The notes beneath the pieces were generated by a model. That model made no database searches and had not been told where the DNA came from. It saw only the letters and a program-made list of their open reading frames with translations. A stretch of DNA of 64,000 nt, from the NCBI GenBank assembly GCA_037176885.1, contig JAWWNJ010000050.1:1364001-1428000 (forward strand). The letters are read 5' to 3'. The DNA comes from Favolaschia claudopus. Lineage: Eukaryota; Basidiomycota; Agaricomycetes; Agaricales; Mycenaceae. Shown piece after piece: positions 21,338 to 32,451 of this stretch (position 1 is its first letter; every line of letters begins with the position of its first letter). The translations under genes and the position numbers were made by a program.

Positions 21338-21606
21338 TAACTTGGCTATAACCCTCCTCCTCCTCACTGCACTCAATCACTCTCTACAATCTTCGTCAAG
21401 ATAGAACCGGTACGGTGCATCGGAGACCACGGGCAAGGTGCTGGGAAGGTGTACCAGAAGCTGGCCGAGGTAGTTTAACTAGTCGCTCGAAGAGGGCTTG
21501 TGGTGGACCCGTCGCTGGTTTAGGTGTCTGAGCGTGCGCCACGGCGCAGTGTTCATGAAAAAGAAAAAAGGTGTATTACGGAGCCCGTAACAGGAGAAAT
21601 GCAACA

Positions 21607-22381
21607 CTTAGAATGAGCTGGGACACGCACCGGACATAGCCGTTGACGTTATGTCAATGGCTGTCCAACGGTTCCCGAAGCTCCGCGGTCCCGAAGCTCC
21701 GCGGTCCGAACACGAATGATGCCTTTCGTTCTCAATCTATACTGCACCAAACAACGCCGTTAAACAACATGTATTGTACTAGGACTCGGCGGCAGTGTTT
21801 CCCGCACATTGATGCGCCGCTTTTTGAATTTCTTTCCACAAATAAGATTGTTGAGCGCTTCTCTCGTCACCTCTCGTCACTCAAGCGGCGACAATCAGCA
21901 TGGGCCTCTCACGTCTTGTCTTTCGGAGATCTCGGCGTGTCCCACAAGAAAATGTGGCCTTGGATTTCCATGGGACACGCGCAAATTGGCTGGGCGCCTC
22001 TCCCACAGCGTGTCCCAGGCAAAACTGGATCCCGGCCCGTCATGGGACACGCAGAGCAGGCCGCCGCCCAACTGCATCGGGCGTAAATGTTCTCACACGT
22101 GTGCCGCGTACTTACGATATTTCCGCGGGACTTCTTTGCTAAGTTATTCCCTCCCGCCTCTACCGCTTGTGATGGCGCGTCAATGGGATCATTCAAATTA
22201 CGCGAAATGTACGTAAAGTTTAATAACGCGTTAATGGGCGTGTTCAATGGCCTTTCAAAAGCATTCAAAAGCATTCGGTGCCCCGGGGCCGCCCCACCCC
22301 GAGCCCGCACACAGCCAGCGTGTCCCGGGACACGCTGGCGCTGCCATTTCCCTTATTGGGCCGTGTCCCATAGAAACTAAG
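21607..22381. mobile_element. Putative non-autonomous element rich in GGGACACG
   Basis: GGGACACG occurs at least eight times in both orientations: near 21619, 21940, 21982, 22008, 22044, 22319, 22326 and 22362. The outer ends CTTAG...TGGGACACG are roughly inverted. Flanking GCAACAC / GCAATCAC could be a worn target duplication. No protein motif was seen in the ORFs here. Class unknown. Confidence 0.45.
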
Positions 22382-22597
22382 CAATCACAAAAGGCTATGG
22401 ATACAAAGAAAGCATAAACGAGAGCTAAAAATCGCCCAGAATCCGTTCAACGTTTGGAAATAGATTTTATCGGTGTTTGCCCGCCCGTTTCCAAAATTCT
22501 ATGATGTCACGCATAACGCTGAGGCCGTTTCGTTTCCATGCGTAGCGTTTCCAGTCACGCTCGAGGGTCGGTTTCACCCATACAAAGTGCTACAGTA

Positions 22598-23250
22598 CTC
22601 TACCCACACCATCTAACTCCGCCAGACCGATTAAAGCCGATGGCCACGGGCAGTAAAACCCTCGGCAATCTGAGGCTATTTCCGGCGAAATAAAGCCCTC
22701 GAAATGACCGATTTTTCCGGCTAGATACCTATGCTGTGGGTGTCGAGAGGAAAAAATATTAATTCCCAAAAAAGGAAAGAAGGAGGGAGAAGAGAGAAGA
22801 GAAAAAGGAGAATTTCGCAGTTTCTTGTAGCTCAAACTCGGAGTATTCGGTGGTTGTTCTCGATGTATGAAAATCTTTGATTTTGCTATTTTTTTTCCGG
22901 CGCCTGCGGCGCGCACTGTGTTGTTTGGACGTAAAGGGCAGATATTCGTGTGAAACTGCCTTTTTGAGCTCTATCCACCGGGTATGAGCTGTTCACCGGG
23001 TCCGGTCGCGTGATTGATCTGGATACCTCTGCCCCCAATTGTTTTTTTCGGCGGCCGGCATGTCATTTCCTAATGGCAAGCAAACACAAAGCGCTACGTC
23101 ACAACTGTGACCCAACCGCGAACTTGGCTTGTTCAAGTTGTTCAACTATCAAAACGGGTACTTCGTGCCTGTGTTCAAGCAATTGGCTTCGGGTGTAAGC
23201 TCAGCAAATTATGAAAATCTGACCATTTACATGCTCAAAACAGCCCAAAG
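22598..23250. other. No recognisable gene
   Basis: This stretch contains a small palindrome (TATTTCCGGCGAAATA near 22677), a purine-rich GGAAAGAAGGAGGGAGAAG run near 22772 and short ORFs without motifs. Confidence 0.45.
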
Positions 23251-23253
23251 GCT

Positions 23254-24165
23254 CCACTTGACTTCAAATTAACTTCTTCAAGTCGTTCAGTTCTTCTGAA
23301 GATGCAATAAATGACCTGCGCTGTTCTTCTCTGTTAAAGAGTCATGACTGTTAAACTTCTCAGTCACTGTAATTCCTGTCTTTTAATATCCGGTGTCCCG
23401 GCTGCGTCTCAACATCAATTATTTCACATTTGGCTGCTAGCTGCACTTGTAATTGCGACTCATTTGTGGTAAATACCTCACCCTATCAAAGTCTTACCTT
23501 TGGCTGCCGTCTTACTTGACATTTGCCTGGCAAAGCAAGCTTAAAATCAGCGAAGAATGAGTATCTCGGTCATCTCGGGGAGCACCAAATGTCCCAAAAT
23601 CTGTATCACATTTGAATCAAGACACTCATCAGACACTGCAAGTTATTTTGTGGTGCGCTTACTTACCGCTGAACTCAGTGAAACATTTGTTGGACTGAAC
23701 CTTGGTCTGCCACTTGACTTCAAATTAACTTCTTCAAGTCGTTCAGTTCTTCTGAAGATGCAATAAATGACCTGCGCTGTTCTTCTCTGTTAAAGAGTCA
23801 TGACTGTTAAACTTCTCAGTCACTGTAATTCCTGTCTTTTAATATCCGGTGTCCCGGCTGCGTCTCAACATCAATTATTTCACATTTGGCTGCTAGCTGC
23901 ACTTGTAATTGCGACTCATTTGTGGTAAATACCTCACCCTATCAAAGTCTTACCTTTGGCTGCCGTCTTACTTGACATTTGCCTGGCAAAGCAAGCTTAA
24001 AATCAGCGAAGAATGAGTATCTCGGTCATCTCGGGGAGCACCAAATGTCCCAAAATCTGTATCACATTTGAATCAAGACACTCATCAGACACTGCAAGTT
24101 ATTTTGTGGTGCGCTTACTTACCGCTGAACTCAGTGAAACATTTGTTGGACTGAACCTTGGTCTG
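23254..24165. repeat. 456-bp head-to-tail tandem duplication
   Basis: Unit 1 (23254-23709) and unit 2 (23710-24165) appear identical over their length, starting CCACTTGACTTCAAATTAAC and ending near GAACCTTGGTCTG. After unit 2 the short word CCTTGGTCTGAATA is again duplicated. Each unit contains an unrecognised 60-70 aa ORF (MSISVISGSTKCPKICITFE start). Confidence 0.9.
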
Positions 24166-24633
24166 AATACCCTTGGTCTGAATACTAAACTGGTCATAAA
24201 CTATTAACTAACACTCACAGTGTTGATAGCAACCAAAGTAGAGCATTCAAGCTATGTAAATTTATAAAAGACAGGTTGCGGAATTCATCTGCTCACTACA
24301 AATTACCTTGATACAGGATGCCGAAGTTGAATGAGTTCAGCCAGCACTTTTCCGAGCTTTTTGACCCCGAAACATTGAATTTTGGTAGAATACATCCCAA
24401 AGTACCTCCTGTTGTTTTCTTTTCTTTTCATTCTCCGCCTGTCTTCAAATTCCGGCCGCTGAAATGTATTATGTGAAGCTTTGAACTTCCTTTGAACACG
24501 AAAGGCCGGGGCACTGATACACATCGCGGAACAACCCGATTAGGCGATATCCTGACGTAATCGAGCTATCCCGAGGTATCCACCCACAGCACAAGTATCT
24601 AGCCATTTTTGGTTTTCCGAGGCCAGGACTTCG

Positions 24634-24710
24634 GGACAGTGCTTACAAACCACCTGGACGGAGATTTGTAAGCATCTGCATTCCGGGGCCCTATACCGAT
24701 GAATGGGGAT
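24634..24710. repeat. Dispersed repeat copy (ATTTGTAAGCATCTGCATT family)
   Basis: Matches 2339-2425: CACCTGGACGGAGATTTG, AAGCATCTGCATTCCGGG, CCCTATACCGATGAATGGGG. The copy is interrupted at 24711 by the next element; a possible continuation GGGGAAGCTTGATTAC follows at 26254. Confidence 0.6.
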
Positions 24711-26253
24711 CCCAGTCAAAAGTCGGTCGGATAGTTTGAAATGTTTCGAGATGAGATGGCACAAGTAGCAATCGAATGGAATGATTTGAGATCGTTTGTC
24801 ATGGGTGAGCAAACTATCTCGTTTCAACACATCGCTCCAGCAAGTTCCCTCGGATCTCTGAGTCACCTACCCATCGGCCTGGCAACAGGCAACATAAAAT
24901 GACGCTATTTTCTGACACGTCACTTCCTCTTGTCTTTTACCACCTTGTCTTCCCCTCTTCTGCCTGCTCTGTCTCCATCTGTCCGCTTTCTGTGCCCAAC
25001 TAGCGCTACTCTCCCCGGAAGTGCATACATTTTGTTCATGCCTTTCCGTCTAACGCTAGTCTCTTATAAACAGACAATAGAAACAAAAGGTCCTCATACT
25101 TGCGGTTGTTATATATTAGTCTGTCGCTTCCCACGGTGCACTGACAGGACGGTCCGCTTATTATGTAATCTCAAATTTCTCGGATCCACTTGCACTATTT
25201 TCGACGCGTCTTCGCGCGTATATCATAGACAATCTTTGCAGAATACTCTAATAGAGTGTTTTGCCAACTTAAACTGAGTCGAGAGCCGTAAAAATGAGCA
25301 AGTTCTCGTTTGATGTGCTGGCCGCCGGCCAAAGGCGGCCAACTCCACTGTCTCTCGTATTTCAAGCACCTACCAGGATTTTAAAGCATATGACCTGCGG
25401 AGAGTATAGAGAGGTATCTTAAAACGCACTTTGCTACCAAAACTGGAGGAAAATGGGCAACGACGCAGCGGAAAGAGCAGGGAGGTGCCGTGGGAAGAAT
25501 TCATGATTATATAATAAGGCGACCCTCCTAGGGCCGGTGGCGCGGTAAGTTACAGACTAGTCTAACGCTGCCTACAGACGACATCCGTTTCAGGTGAAGT
25601 TTACTATGTGTGCCATTGTGTGGGGGATTTTTGTCGACGTCGAAGGTATGTCTTGCGCTATACTCTCTCTTCAAGAACAATGACCTTTCCAAATGCTTGC
25701 AGACGCTGGCGCTGACCGGGACCGCCAATCGTGCGGACCAATAGACCTCTTTGGCTCGACGATGGTGAGTGCTAGTGAGTCTTTTGCACCCTCGCCGACT
25801 TCAATCGTCCCATGATTTTCTTCTTTGTTTTCTGGTCCGCCCCCCATCCACCGAGCTGGACAACGTGCGGACAAGTCCCCGCTATCCAATGCGCTCTTGC
25901 TAGTGCGGTTACGGACCTGGATCTTTTACGGGAGGGTACAGGTAAGTATGTAACAGTACGGGTTCCCTGTATATAGTGTATTTGCTACCGTGACCATTGG
26001 TTTTACTATTGTACGCTTTATCTCAATGCATTTCACATTTCCACAATAATTTGGCTCACACCACGATGCCTTGCGATTCGCGTGAAATGAAATGAAATGC
26101 ATTGTGCGTGTACTCAAATGATATCAATCCAGCTCACAATATCTCAAAAGTTGTGCCACTTTTCGAGATTATTTGAGAGAATGTGATATGGTTTGAATAA
26201 TCCTCATTTCTTCTCATTTTATTCCGCTCCATCTCGTGGACTTTTGACTGGGG
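24711..26253. mobile_element. Possible 1.5-kb non-autonomous element with CCCAGTCAAAAGTC ends
   Basis: CCCAGTCAAAAGTC at 24711 and GACTTTTGACTGGG ending at 26253 are inverse. Both ends carry words such as TTCGAGATGAGATGG or CCATCTCGTGG and TTTGAGAT. An inner inverted pair AATGCATTTCA lies at about 26022-26105. The middle (about 25590-25930) contains exon-like segments (GDARFCGVDVEG-like reading, GT-AG boundaries near 25660-25703 and 25764-25852) that I cannot assign. Confidence 0.45.
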
Positions 26254-27562
26254 GGGAAGCTTGATTACGATTACAGTACATCAAGGGCCGGAAGCGTATT
26301 TACCGCTGTTCCCGAAATCCTTGAGACTTTTCAAAAAAAAAATGTGTGAGCTCAACTTTTGGTTGAGTGATAAGGACTACCGGTTCTGGAGTTAAGGCCG
26401 TGATGCTGTGGCGTGGCAGGCAACGGCAGCAGCCAACATCTCTAATCGATCCGCGAAATCCGGATATCACCTCGAATTTTTTTTTTCAGCGACTTGGGCA
26501 GACCCCTCCCCTCATGGCTGCCGTAATATTCCCATATGCGGCAGCTTCACGTAAGTTTTTCCCACCGGCTAATTTGTTAGCTTTATCAAGTTTATGTATT
26601 TTCGGACTTAACATCAGCATTTGAAGCACAGAATCTGTTGTTTTGCACATTTCCATGTACCTGCACTGTGCAAAATTGATATTTCTGAATGTCAGCAACC
26701 TGTCTTCTGGACCAAACAACAGCATATACACTGATAGCCGAGGCTGCCGAGAGGCTCGACAGTGGTCAAACCGATCTGACGGTGACAGTAGTGGCCAGAG
26801 TTGGACCTGAAGCACTGAAATTCCAGAATAAGACTGTAGAACAGCGTACATAGCATATATTTGCTGTATATAACACTTAGAACCGAGTTCCAAAATTTTG
26901 TATGAAAGTTTTTTGAGAAGACCCCCCCTCCCCTACATCTATATAAGGAAATTTCTTATCTCGGAAGGCCCTTGTCTCTAATGCCAAAAAAACAGTCCTT
27001 GTTTGAATATGCACCTCAGTAGTCTCGTGACCAGCCTCTCACGACATCCCAAACTGGGAACCCTGTCGTGAGAGTCTGGAACTATCATCGGCCAAGTAAG
27101 TAACCGTACCCTTGCTCTATCAAATTTTGATGGAGCTTTCCCACAGTATGTGGACCTTGCACCCGCTCATTCTGTTTGATTCTAGGGTGTTTTTTTAGCA
27201 TATGGCACTGCTAGAATGTCTTCTCAGCCTATCCATTGGCTCAAATTAATTCATCTCACAAGGTTCATGAAATCTGAGTGCTGTGTAATCAGTATTACTG
27301 CTGCCTCCCAAAACAGTTGGACGGCGCTGAGCAGTTCGTTTTAAAGGTACAGTGGCTGCAGAAAACAATGCAACAAGGCGTTTCGAGTCATTGACGTGGT
27401 CTCTGGGCTCAAACAAAGTGCAGGACATGAAATCTGAGTGAAATGAAAATTTTTGAGCGAACGACCCAATTACCATATATGGTAATCGAGCCACAGTGAA
27501 TTTTGTCATGTGTTTTTTTACAGCGCACTTTTCAGCGGTGAACCCTACAGCAAAATAAGCAT
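26254..27562. other. No recognisable gene
   Basis: Short ORFs only. Noted: a hairpin GTCTCGTGACCAG...TGTCGTGAGAG near 27023-27075, the perfect palindrome ATTACCATATATGGTAAT near 27470, and two copies of ATGAAATCTGAGTG (27267 and 27427). Confidence 0.4.
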
Positions 27563-27801
27563 CATAGGATGAAAGTACTCCTAAAAACGATCTCAGTCAT
27601 ATCTGACTTTACTTAGTTTGCTGCCGATTTGAGCCCGTAATAGTTGCTGTAAGATGGCCATTTTGGCCTAAAAATGCCAGATTTATTCAAAAATTGACCA
27701 AAATGACCATCTTCAAGCAGCCATTGCGGGTCCAAAACTGTAGGAATCTAGGTAAAGTAACATATGACTGAGGTCGTATTTGCGAGTACTTTCGACCTAT
27801 G
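27563..27801. mobile_element. Foldback/MITE-like element with degenerate 50-bp inverted ends
   Basis: CATAGGATGAAAGTACTCC at the left and the inverse of CATAGGTCGAAAGTACTCGC at the right, with further pairing through CTCAGTCATAT and TTTAC. No coding capacity and no clear target duplication. Confidence 0.55.
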
Positions 27802-27999
27802 AAGACCGTTTCTCGGTGGGGTGTAGCACTGAAAAGTGCCCTGTTTATAAATCCCTTAAAAAATTCATTACACTCAAATTACTATATATGGTCATGGGGT
27901 AAGTTGCCTAAAAAAGTCATTTCACCCGTATTCCATGTCCAGAACTTTGTTTGCGTCAAAAGACACACTGAATGCCCCAGAACCGCTTGGTGCAGTTTT

Positions 28000-30119
28000 A
28001 ATGGCGGCCACTGTACGCGGTCAAACAGAAATTTTCTGATTTTGTCCGCGCAGGTCTTGGGCGCGGCTCCTTGGAGCGCTTTAAATAAACGCCACGCTTG
28101 ATCCCAGATTGGGATTTAGCGTCGTGCTCGCTACGCTCATGGCTTGCGGCGAAGTATTCCACCACATGCTCGGGGTCGCGAGTTTCAATAAGGTAAGCGG
28201 CCATTTCCTTAGCCAGCTTATCCACGTCTTCCTCAGACACAAATTCATCGTCTGAGTAGTCATCACACACCCCGAATAATCCTAATTCCTCTAAGCTGAG
28301 TTCTCTTCGCTTAGCTTTTGGTCTGGGATTCACTCGGGGTGACAGTGTATTCACTGATCCATGGTGCTTAGCCATAGTATCAGGATCGGAGTCTCCGTAC
28401 TCCGAGAATGGATATTCAGACTCTTCGTCTGAGTCCGAAACTGACTCCAATTCTGGAGTATCATCATCGTCAACATTGAGCCGATACATCGTTTTCATAA
28501 TCAGAATACTCGCTGCATTCCTCTAGCGTGTACTCCGAGTCATATTGAACACCATCAACATTACCCTCCTCGACCTCCGACTCATCAACAATTTGCTTGA
28601 ATTGTTCGGTGGTTTCTTCTGAGGCGGGGTTTGTTTTTGCCGATCCCGAGGGCTTTTGCATTATCATCGACGACCTCACGCCCATGGTAAAGAATAGGTG
28701 CGCGAGTCTTATTATTCGCACAGACAGGATCGTTGCTGTAGTGATTTCCACCGCAGCTCCAACATTTTCCCGTAGCTGGCTTGGGAGCAGGCGGTTTTGC
28801 GCCTTGCTGTGGTTTGGGATACGCTCGAAATTTCGCTCCATTCCCTCCCCCATCGCGACTCCCATGTCGTGGTACTTCCTTAGGGATAATTCGCGGAGCA
28901 TCGGGACGATAATTCTCCCTTTTCTGCTCATTGCGAACCGGCTCACGCTTTACAAAGCGATAACGCTTTATAACGTCGCGATGACCAGCAGCCAAACGCG
29001 GTGTGTCTTTCGATCCAGTGTCGCGCTTTGTTGATGGCTCACTGTGTCTAGGGTGAGAGCGCCGCATCTCAGCATTGCGCTCCTCAATGGACTTGTGCCA
29101 TTCATAATTCACAGCGCAATCAAGAATTTCTTTAATCGAGCTGTACTCCGCCGTGATATTTCGCTCGGTAAGCGATCTAAACATCCCAAGCGGCATTTGA
29201 GACATAAACTGTGTTTTGAATGTATAGGAGTCGGGGCGTTTTACCATCCGTCTCGCAGCATTCATCAGTTGGTGGTAGTACCCGGTAATACCCATATCGG
29301 ATGAGTACCGAGCACTCCAAAACAAATCTGTTGATCTTTGAACACTTGCAGTGTTGATAAAACGATCGAACAGCCCGAGGATGACCTCCTCGTACGTCCG
29401 ATCTCGCTGGGGACGGTACAGACCAGTAACCTGATTCTCATACCAATCTTTAGCGGGCCCAGATAAATAGAGAGTTTGCGGTGAGCCACCAGAAGCCACC
29501 TGGCGGCTCTAATGGCATGCGGATTGGAGCGGCTATGCTGTCTGGCGGCTCGTTTGGCGGCTGGTAAGACTGGTTCAAATTTGGTTTTGCGAGTCTATTC
29601 TTAGTACTTAGTCATCTATATCTTGAGCCATACACACACGAAGAAAATTGGACCCGAAAATCTGACGCTATCGCGCATTCGAGCCGAAGACTTCGGTTGA
29701 TGCTGGAAATTGCTTCAATTCAAAACAATTATGCACGTTTGGACAACGAACTCTCATTGGCTGAAGGTATAGTCAAGTATGCAAGGTACACAACCACTAC
29801 CCAACCGCTAAGGATCGCGCGCGACGAGCCGCTGAACGAGCCGCCACATGACGTAGCCGCTCCAATCCGCATGCCGTTAGAGCCGCCAGGTGGCTTCTGG
29901 CGGCTCACCGCAAACTCTCTAATAAAATCCGTGGGTCAGAATCCGCTTATGATCATTCTCTTTGCCACCAAGACCCATTAATTCCAGCCAACGACCCATT
30001 ACAAGAATATGCTCGTCGAACTTTATGATATCTGCTGTCCCATTACATGTTGATGGAACAGGAAATTTCAAATTTTTATTATCGTCAAAAACGGAAGATA
30101 CTTTTGATTTCTTTCCCAA
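28000..30119 (-). pseudogene. Gypsy-type Gag gene split by a MITE
   Basis: Reading leftwards, the N-terminal part (30119-29922) has DEHILVMGRWLELMGLGGKE. The frame continues across the MITE (29468-29921) into YLSGPAKDWYENQVTGLY, DLFWSARYSSDMGITGYYHQ and a zinc knuckle CWSCGGNHYSNDPVC (about 28760). Further left, after a frame change near 28490-28500, comes an acidic tail (VSDSDEESEYPFSEYGDSD). Gag packages element RNA. Protease and pol do not follow, so the copy is 3'-truncated. The insertion, loss of pol and frame change all argue that it is dead. Confidence 0.75.
29468..29921. mobile_element. MITE with GAGAGTTTGCGGTGAGCC ends inserted in gag
   Basis: TA, then GAGAGTTTGCGGTGAGCC, and its inverse plus TA at the right. 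The arms extend for about 65 bp (CCAGAAGCCACCTGGCGGCT...GGATTGGAGCGGCT). Removing the element and one TA restores an open gag frame at the insertion point. A diverged relative is at 61184-61360. Confidence 0.85.
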
Positions 30120-31034
30120 GGTTTCTGGGAGTTATTTCTTGTAGAAGTGGTGCAGACTGCGCCTCCATCGCTTCAGATGTTTAGCAGGCAGACCAGCCAT
30201 AGATGCAAGCTTCCCCATAACAATTTTTATTGCGATATAATCTTGTTATAATTTTATTGCTGCTTATGTTGAGACTACGTAATAAATCACTGTTTTTGGG
30301 ATGCGTCACTATTTCAATTGTTTTGAGCTCAATTCGTCATGGATTTCAATGAAACCATATGCAAAATGCTCCTTTTTGAAGCGCGCATCGAATGATATAC
30401 ATTTCACCGCATAAGACTACGATTTGAGCAAAGCAATTTCCGCCAGTTTCCGTGAAGCGCCCGAATTTTTTAGCCGGCAACGAGGGTTTTGCAGCCGAAG
30501 TAAAGCCAACAGTTAGTGCATGTACCTCTCGACTTGGCGCTCCGCAAGTTGCAGAGTGAACGGGCCGGAATTGATACGGCTCGGACGCATCGAAGCTCTC
30601 ATCATTTGGCTGTGATCCGGCCACATGGCTCTTCGCCCTTTCCTGAGGCTTCCTCTTACCTCCCTCTTTCACCTCCAGAAGCCTCCGGATATGCTGTCCG
30701 ACCTTTTGCCTGCCTGCAACAAGCGACAAATGACTGAAATACGAGCCACTGAAGCGCAGAAGCCCGAGATCGGCGCTGATCGATAGCAGTGAATTGTCGG
30801 CTCGCACAGACTACCCACTACTACTGCAGATCAGGAATCGGGGAGCAGCTGGCTCTCGGGGTACAGGTGCTTGGAGCTTGTGGCATTCCTTCAGCATGTG
30901 AACTGCCTCCTTGCTGAGATACAGCGGCTGTACTCTATCTGTACATCACGCAAGACTCCACCACTTGAGAGCTGTAACTTAACCGTTAAACGTTAAACGG
31001 AACACTGATGGAGCGGAGAACAAATTGTACACTA
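30120..31034. other. No recognisable gene
   Basis: The largest frames (30346-30807 minus, 30516-30737 plus) overlap on opposite strands, lack motifs and are probably chance. Could hold the 3' flank of the PalI-like gene. Confidence 0.4.
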
Positions 31035-31855
31035 CTAACGTAGAGCAGCGTCGTGACGCTGTCTCCTGGTCAAAATTCTCGTCATTGCTTCCAGATTGAC
31101 AGCCCAGAGCAAGATCGCCGCCACGAGCGTCATCCAGACAGCATTTCCCCACGTTACGGTGACAATATGTCCCGAGATTGTGCGCCGGGCTGCATCGACT
31201 ACTATACAGTCAACGAGCAACGCGATGGTAGTGATAATTGCCGCCAGGATTCCGATCCCAAACTGAATGAGAGAGAGAGACTGAAGGGCAACGTGATTGT
31301 TGCGGCGGAGGATGAAGAGGGAAATGAGGAATAAAATGAAGGTGAGGACGGCGGCTGTTGTTACTATCCATGTCAGGAGTCCTAAATTAGCACGACAATG
31401 CGAACTTGCCAATCGGGTGCAGACTGAGGGAAGCTGTGAGGGCTTTTGAGACACTCTTCCCCTCGAAGCCGCTCACCCCGCTATGAGGACATTTGGATTA
31501 TGAAATTTCATCGACGTTGGGCAGTACTTACAGGGTTGTTTGTAGCGTGTCGTCAAACGTGTAGCCCAGATGTCGGCCAGAGCAATTTTCAGCGGCGTCA
31601 TGATTGATGCCAAAAATCCTAGGATAGTAAGGTCTAGGTACACAGGTAGAAAGCATACCGAATGTCCTCACCAGACGCGCAGTATCCCCAGACCCCAAAG
31701 GTGACGGAGTTCCTGGCAGAGCTGTTCAACAGGGTGGAGGAGGAGGCCGCAGAGAGTCTGAGAAAGAATATTCCCTTGATTATTGGAGTGGATAAGCTGA
31801 CCAGCAGCAGCAACAAAAATACGACACAGGTAATGAAGGGAGTGAGCTGAAACAT
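31035..31855 (-). CDS. SUR7/PalI-family four-span membrane protein
   Basis: Plasma-membrane protein of the SUR7/PalI (Rim9-like) type; relatives act at eisosomes or in ambient-pH signalling. The start at 31855 (MFQLTPFITCVV) begins the first membrane span. FGVWGYCASG and the next-exon CSGRHLGYTFDDTL are the family's extracellular motifs. After LTASLSLHPIG come three more spans: LTWIVTTAAVLTFILFLISL, IQFGIGILAAIITTIALLVD and WMTLVAAILLWAVNL. Four exons (31855-31659, 31618-31532, 31480-31410, 31381-31035) give 233 aa. The first two introns are GT-AG (40 and 51 nt). The third would be only 28 nt with a GC donor and a GCTAAT branch-like site. Best candidate for a genuine host gene, but the third join could also hide damage. 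Confidence 0.75.
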
Positions 31856-32136
31856 ATCGAATGATAATATGCCCCGAGATTTATTTGGAGCAAGGCGTGA
31901 CTCGGGGCCGAGGGTCACTCAAAGCCTGATCCAGAAAAGATTTATCCAGGTATGCTAAATTCCTGTCGTAACTTGTCTTAGAAACTTCAAGACTGGGTCT
32001 TTCCACCTTTGTGAGACAGGAATCGGAGTGCAGGGAAAGGAACTTGAATGTAGAAAATTAGTGCTTCAAGTTGGGATGAAGTGCCGGAAGCAAATTCAAA
32101 CTTCGACACAAGCGCAATTAGGGGCCGAGGGCCTTA
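31856..32136. other. Upstream region of the PalI-like gene
   Basis: About 280 bp 5' of the PalI-like start. It contains two similar words, GGGGCCGAGGGTCACTC (31900) and GGGGCCGAGGGCCTTATT (32122), that may mark a local duplication. No TATA box was identified with confidence. Confidence 0.3.
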
Positions 32137-32451
32137 TTGTTCTCCGACTCGAAGCCTCACCCAGAGAAGATTCCCGAAATCTTGAAGCGGCTCACCGCAA
32201 ATAGCGCGCGCAAAGTGAGAATATTCCCCTTGAATAGACGTACGACAAACCCTGGGCTTGAAGGTAAACGACACATCATAAATATGGTTGTTGGCGGGAG
32301 AACACAATACCTGGCACGGGTACAAGGAATGCCTGACGAAATTCAAAGAACACTGATTGACTTGACTCACAATTTCCTATGGGACGGTAAACGCGCTCGA
32401 GTGGGACACGATACGATGATTCGAGATGTTTGGCTCGATGGCTCTCAGTAA
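32137..32451 (+). pseudogene. LINE polyprotein scrap downstream of the RT domain
   Basis: The frame contains GKRHIINMVVGGRTQYLARV then QGMPDEIQRTLIDLTHNFLWD and GKRARVG. This matches my memory of the post-RT region of mushroom non-LTR retrotransposons (VGGRTQ..QGMP...FLWDG). No RT or endonuclease motifs flank it. Truncated on both sides. Confidence 0.6.

Larger units (their letters stand above)
20151..22597. mobile_element. 2.45-kb TA-flanked non-autonomous element hosting three nested insertions
   Basis: A perfect 27-bp inverted repeat (TACTGTAGCACTTTGTATGG onward) sits at 20151-20177 and 22571-22597, with TA at each end. Subterminal CGTAACG / GCGTTATGCGTGA words occur on both sides. Inside are a hAT MITE (20243-20879), a CAGCCGTTT MITE (20958-21337) and a GGGACACG-rich element (21607-22381). 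Without these roughly 0.65 kb remains. No transposase was seen. Confidence 0.8.

Noticed and set aside
22914..22925. CACTGTGTTG as a CACTA end partner for 19912
   Set aside because: Wrong orientation and no subterminal words or TAG duplication.
25590..25930. Three-exon gene with GT-AG boundaries
   Set aside because: Splice-like borders exist but the reading frame gives no recognisable protein and is not continuous to a start or stop; kept only as a note in the element entry.
26664..26680. CACTGTGCAAAATTG as another CACTA terminus
   Set aside because: No subterminal repeats follow and no TAG precedes it; likely chance.
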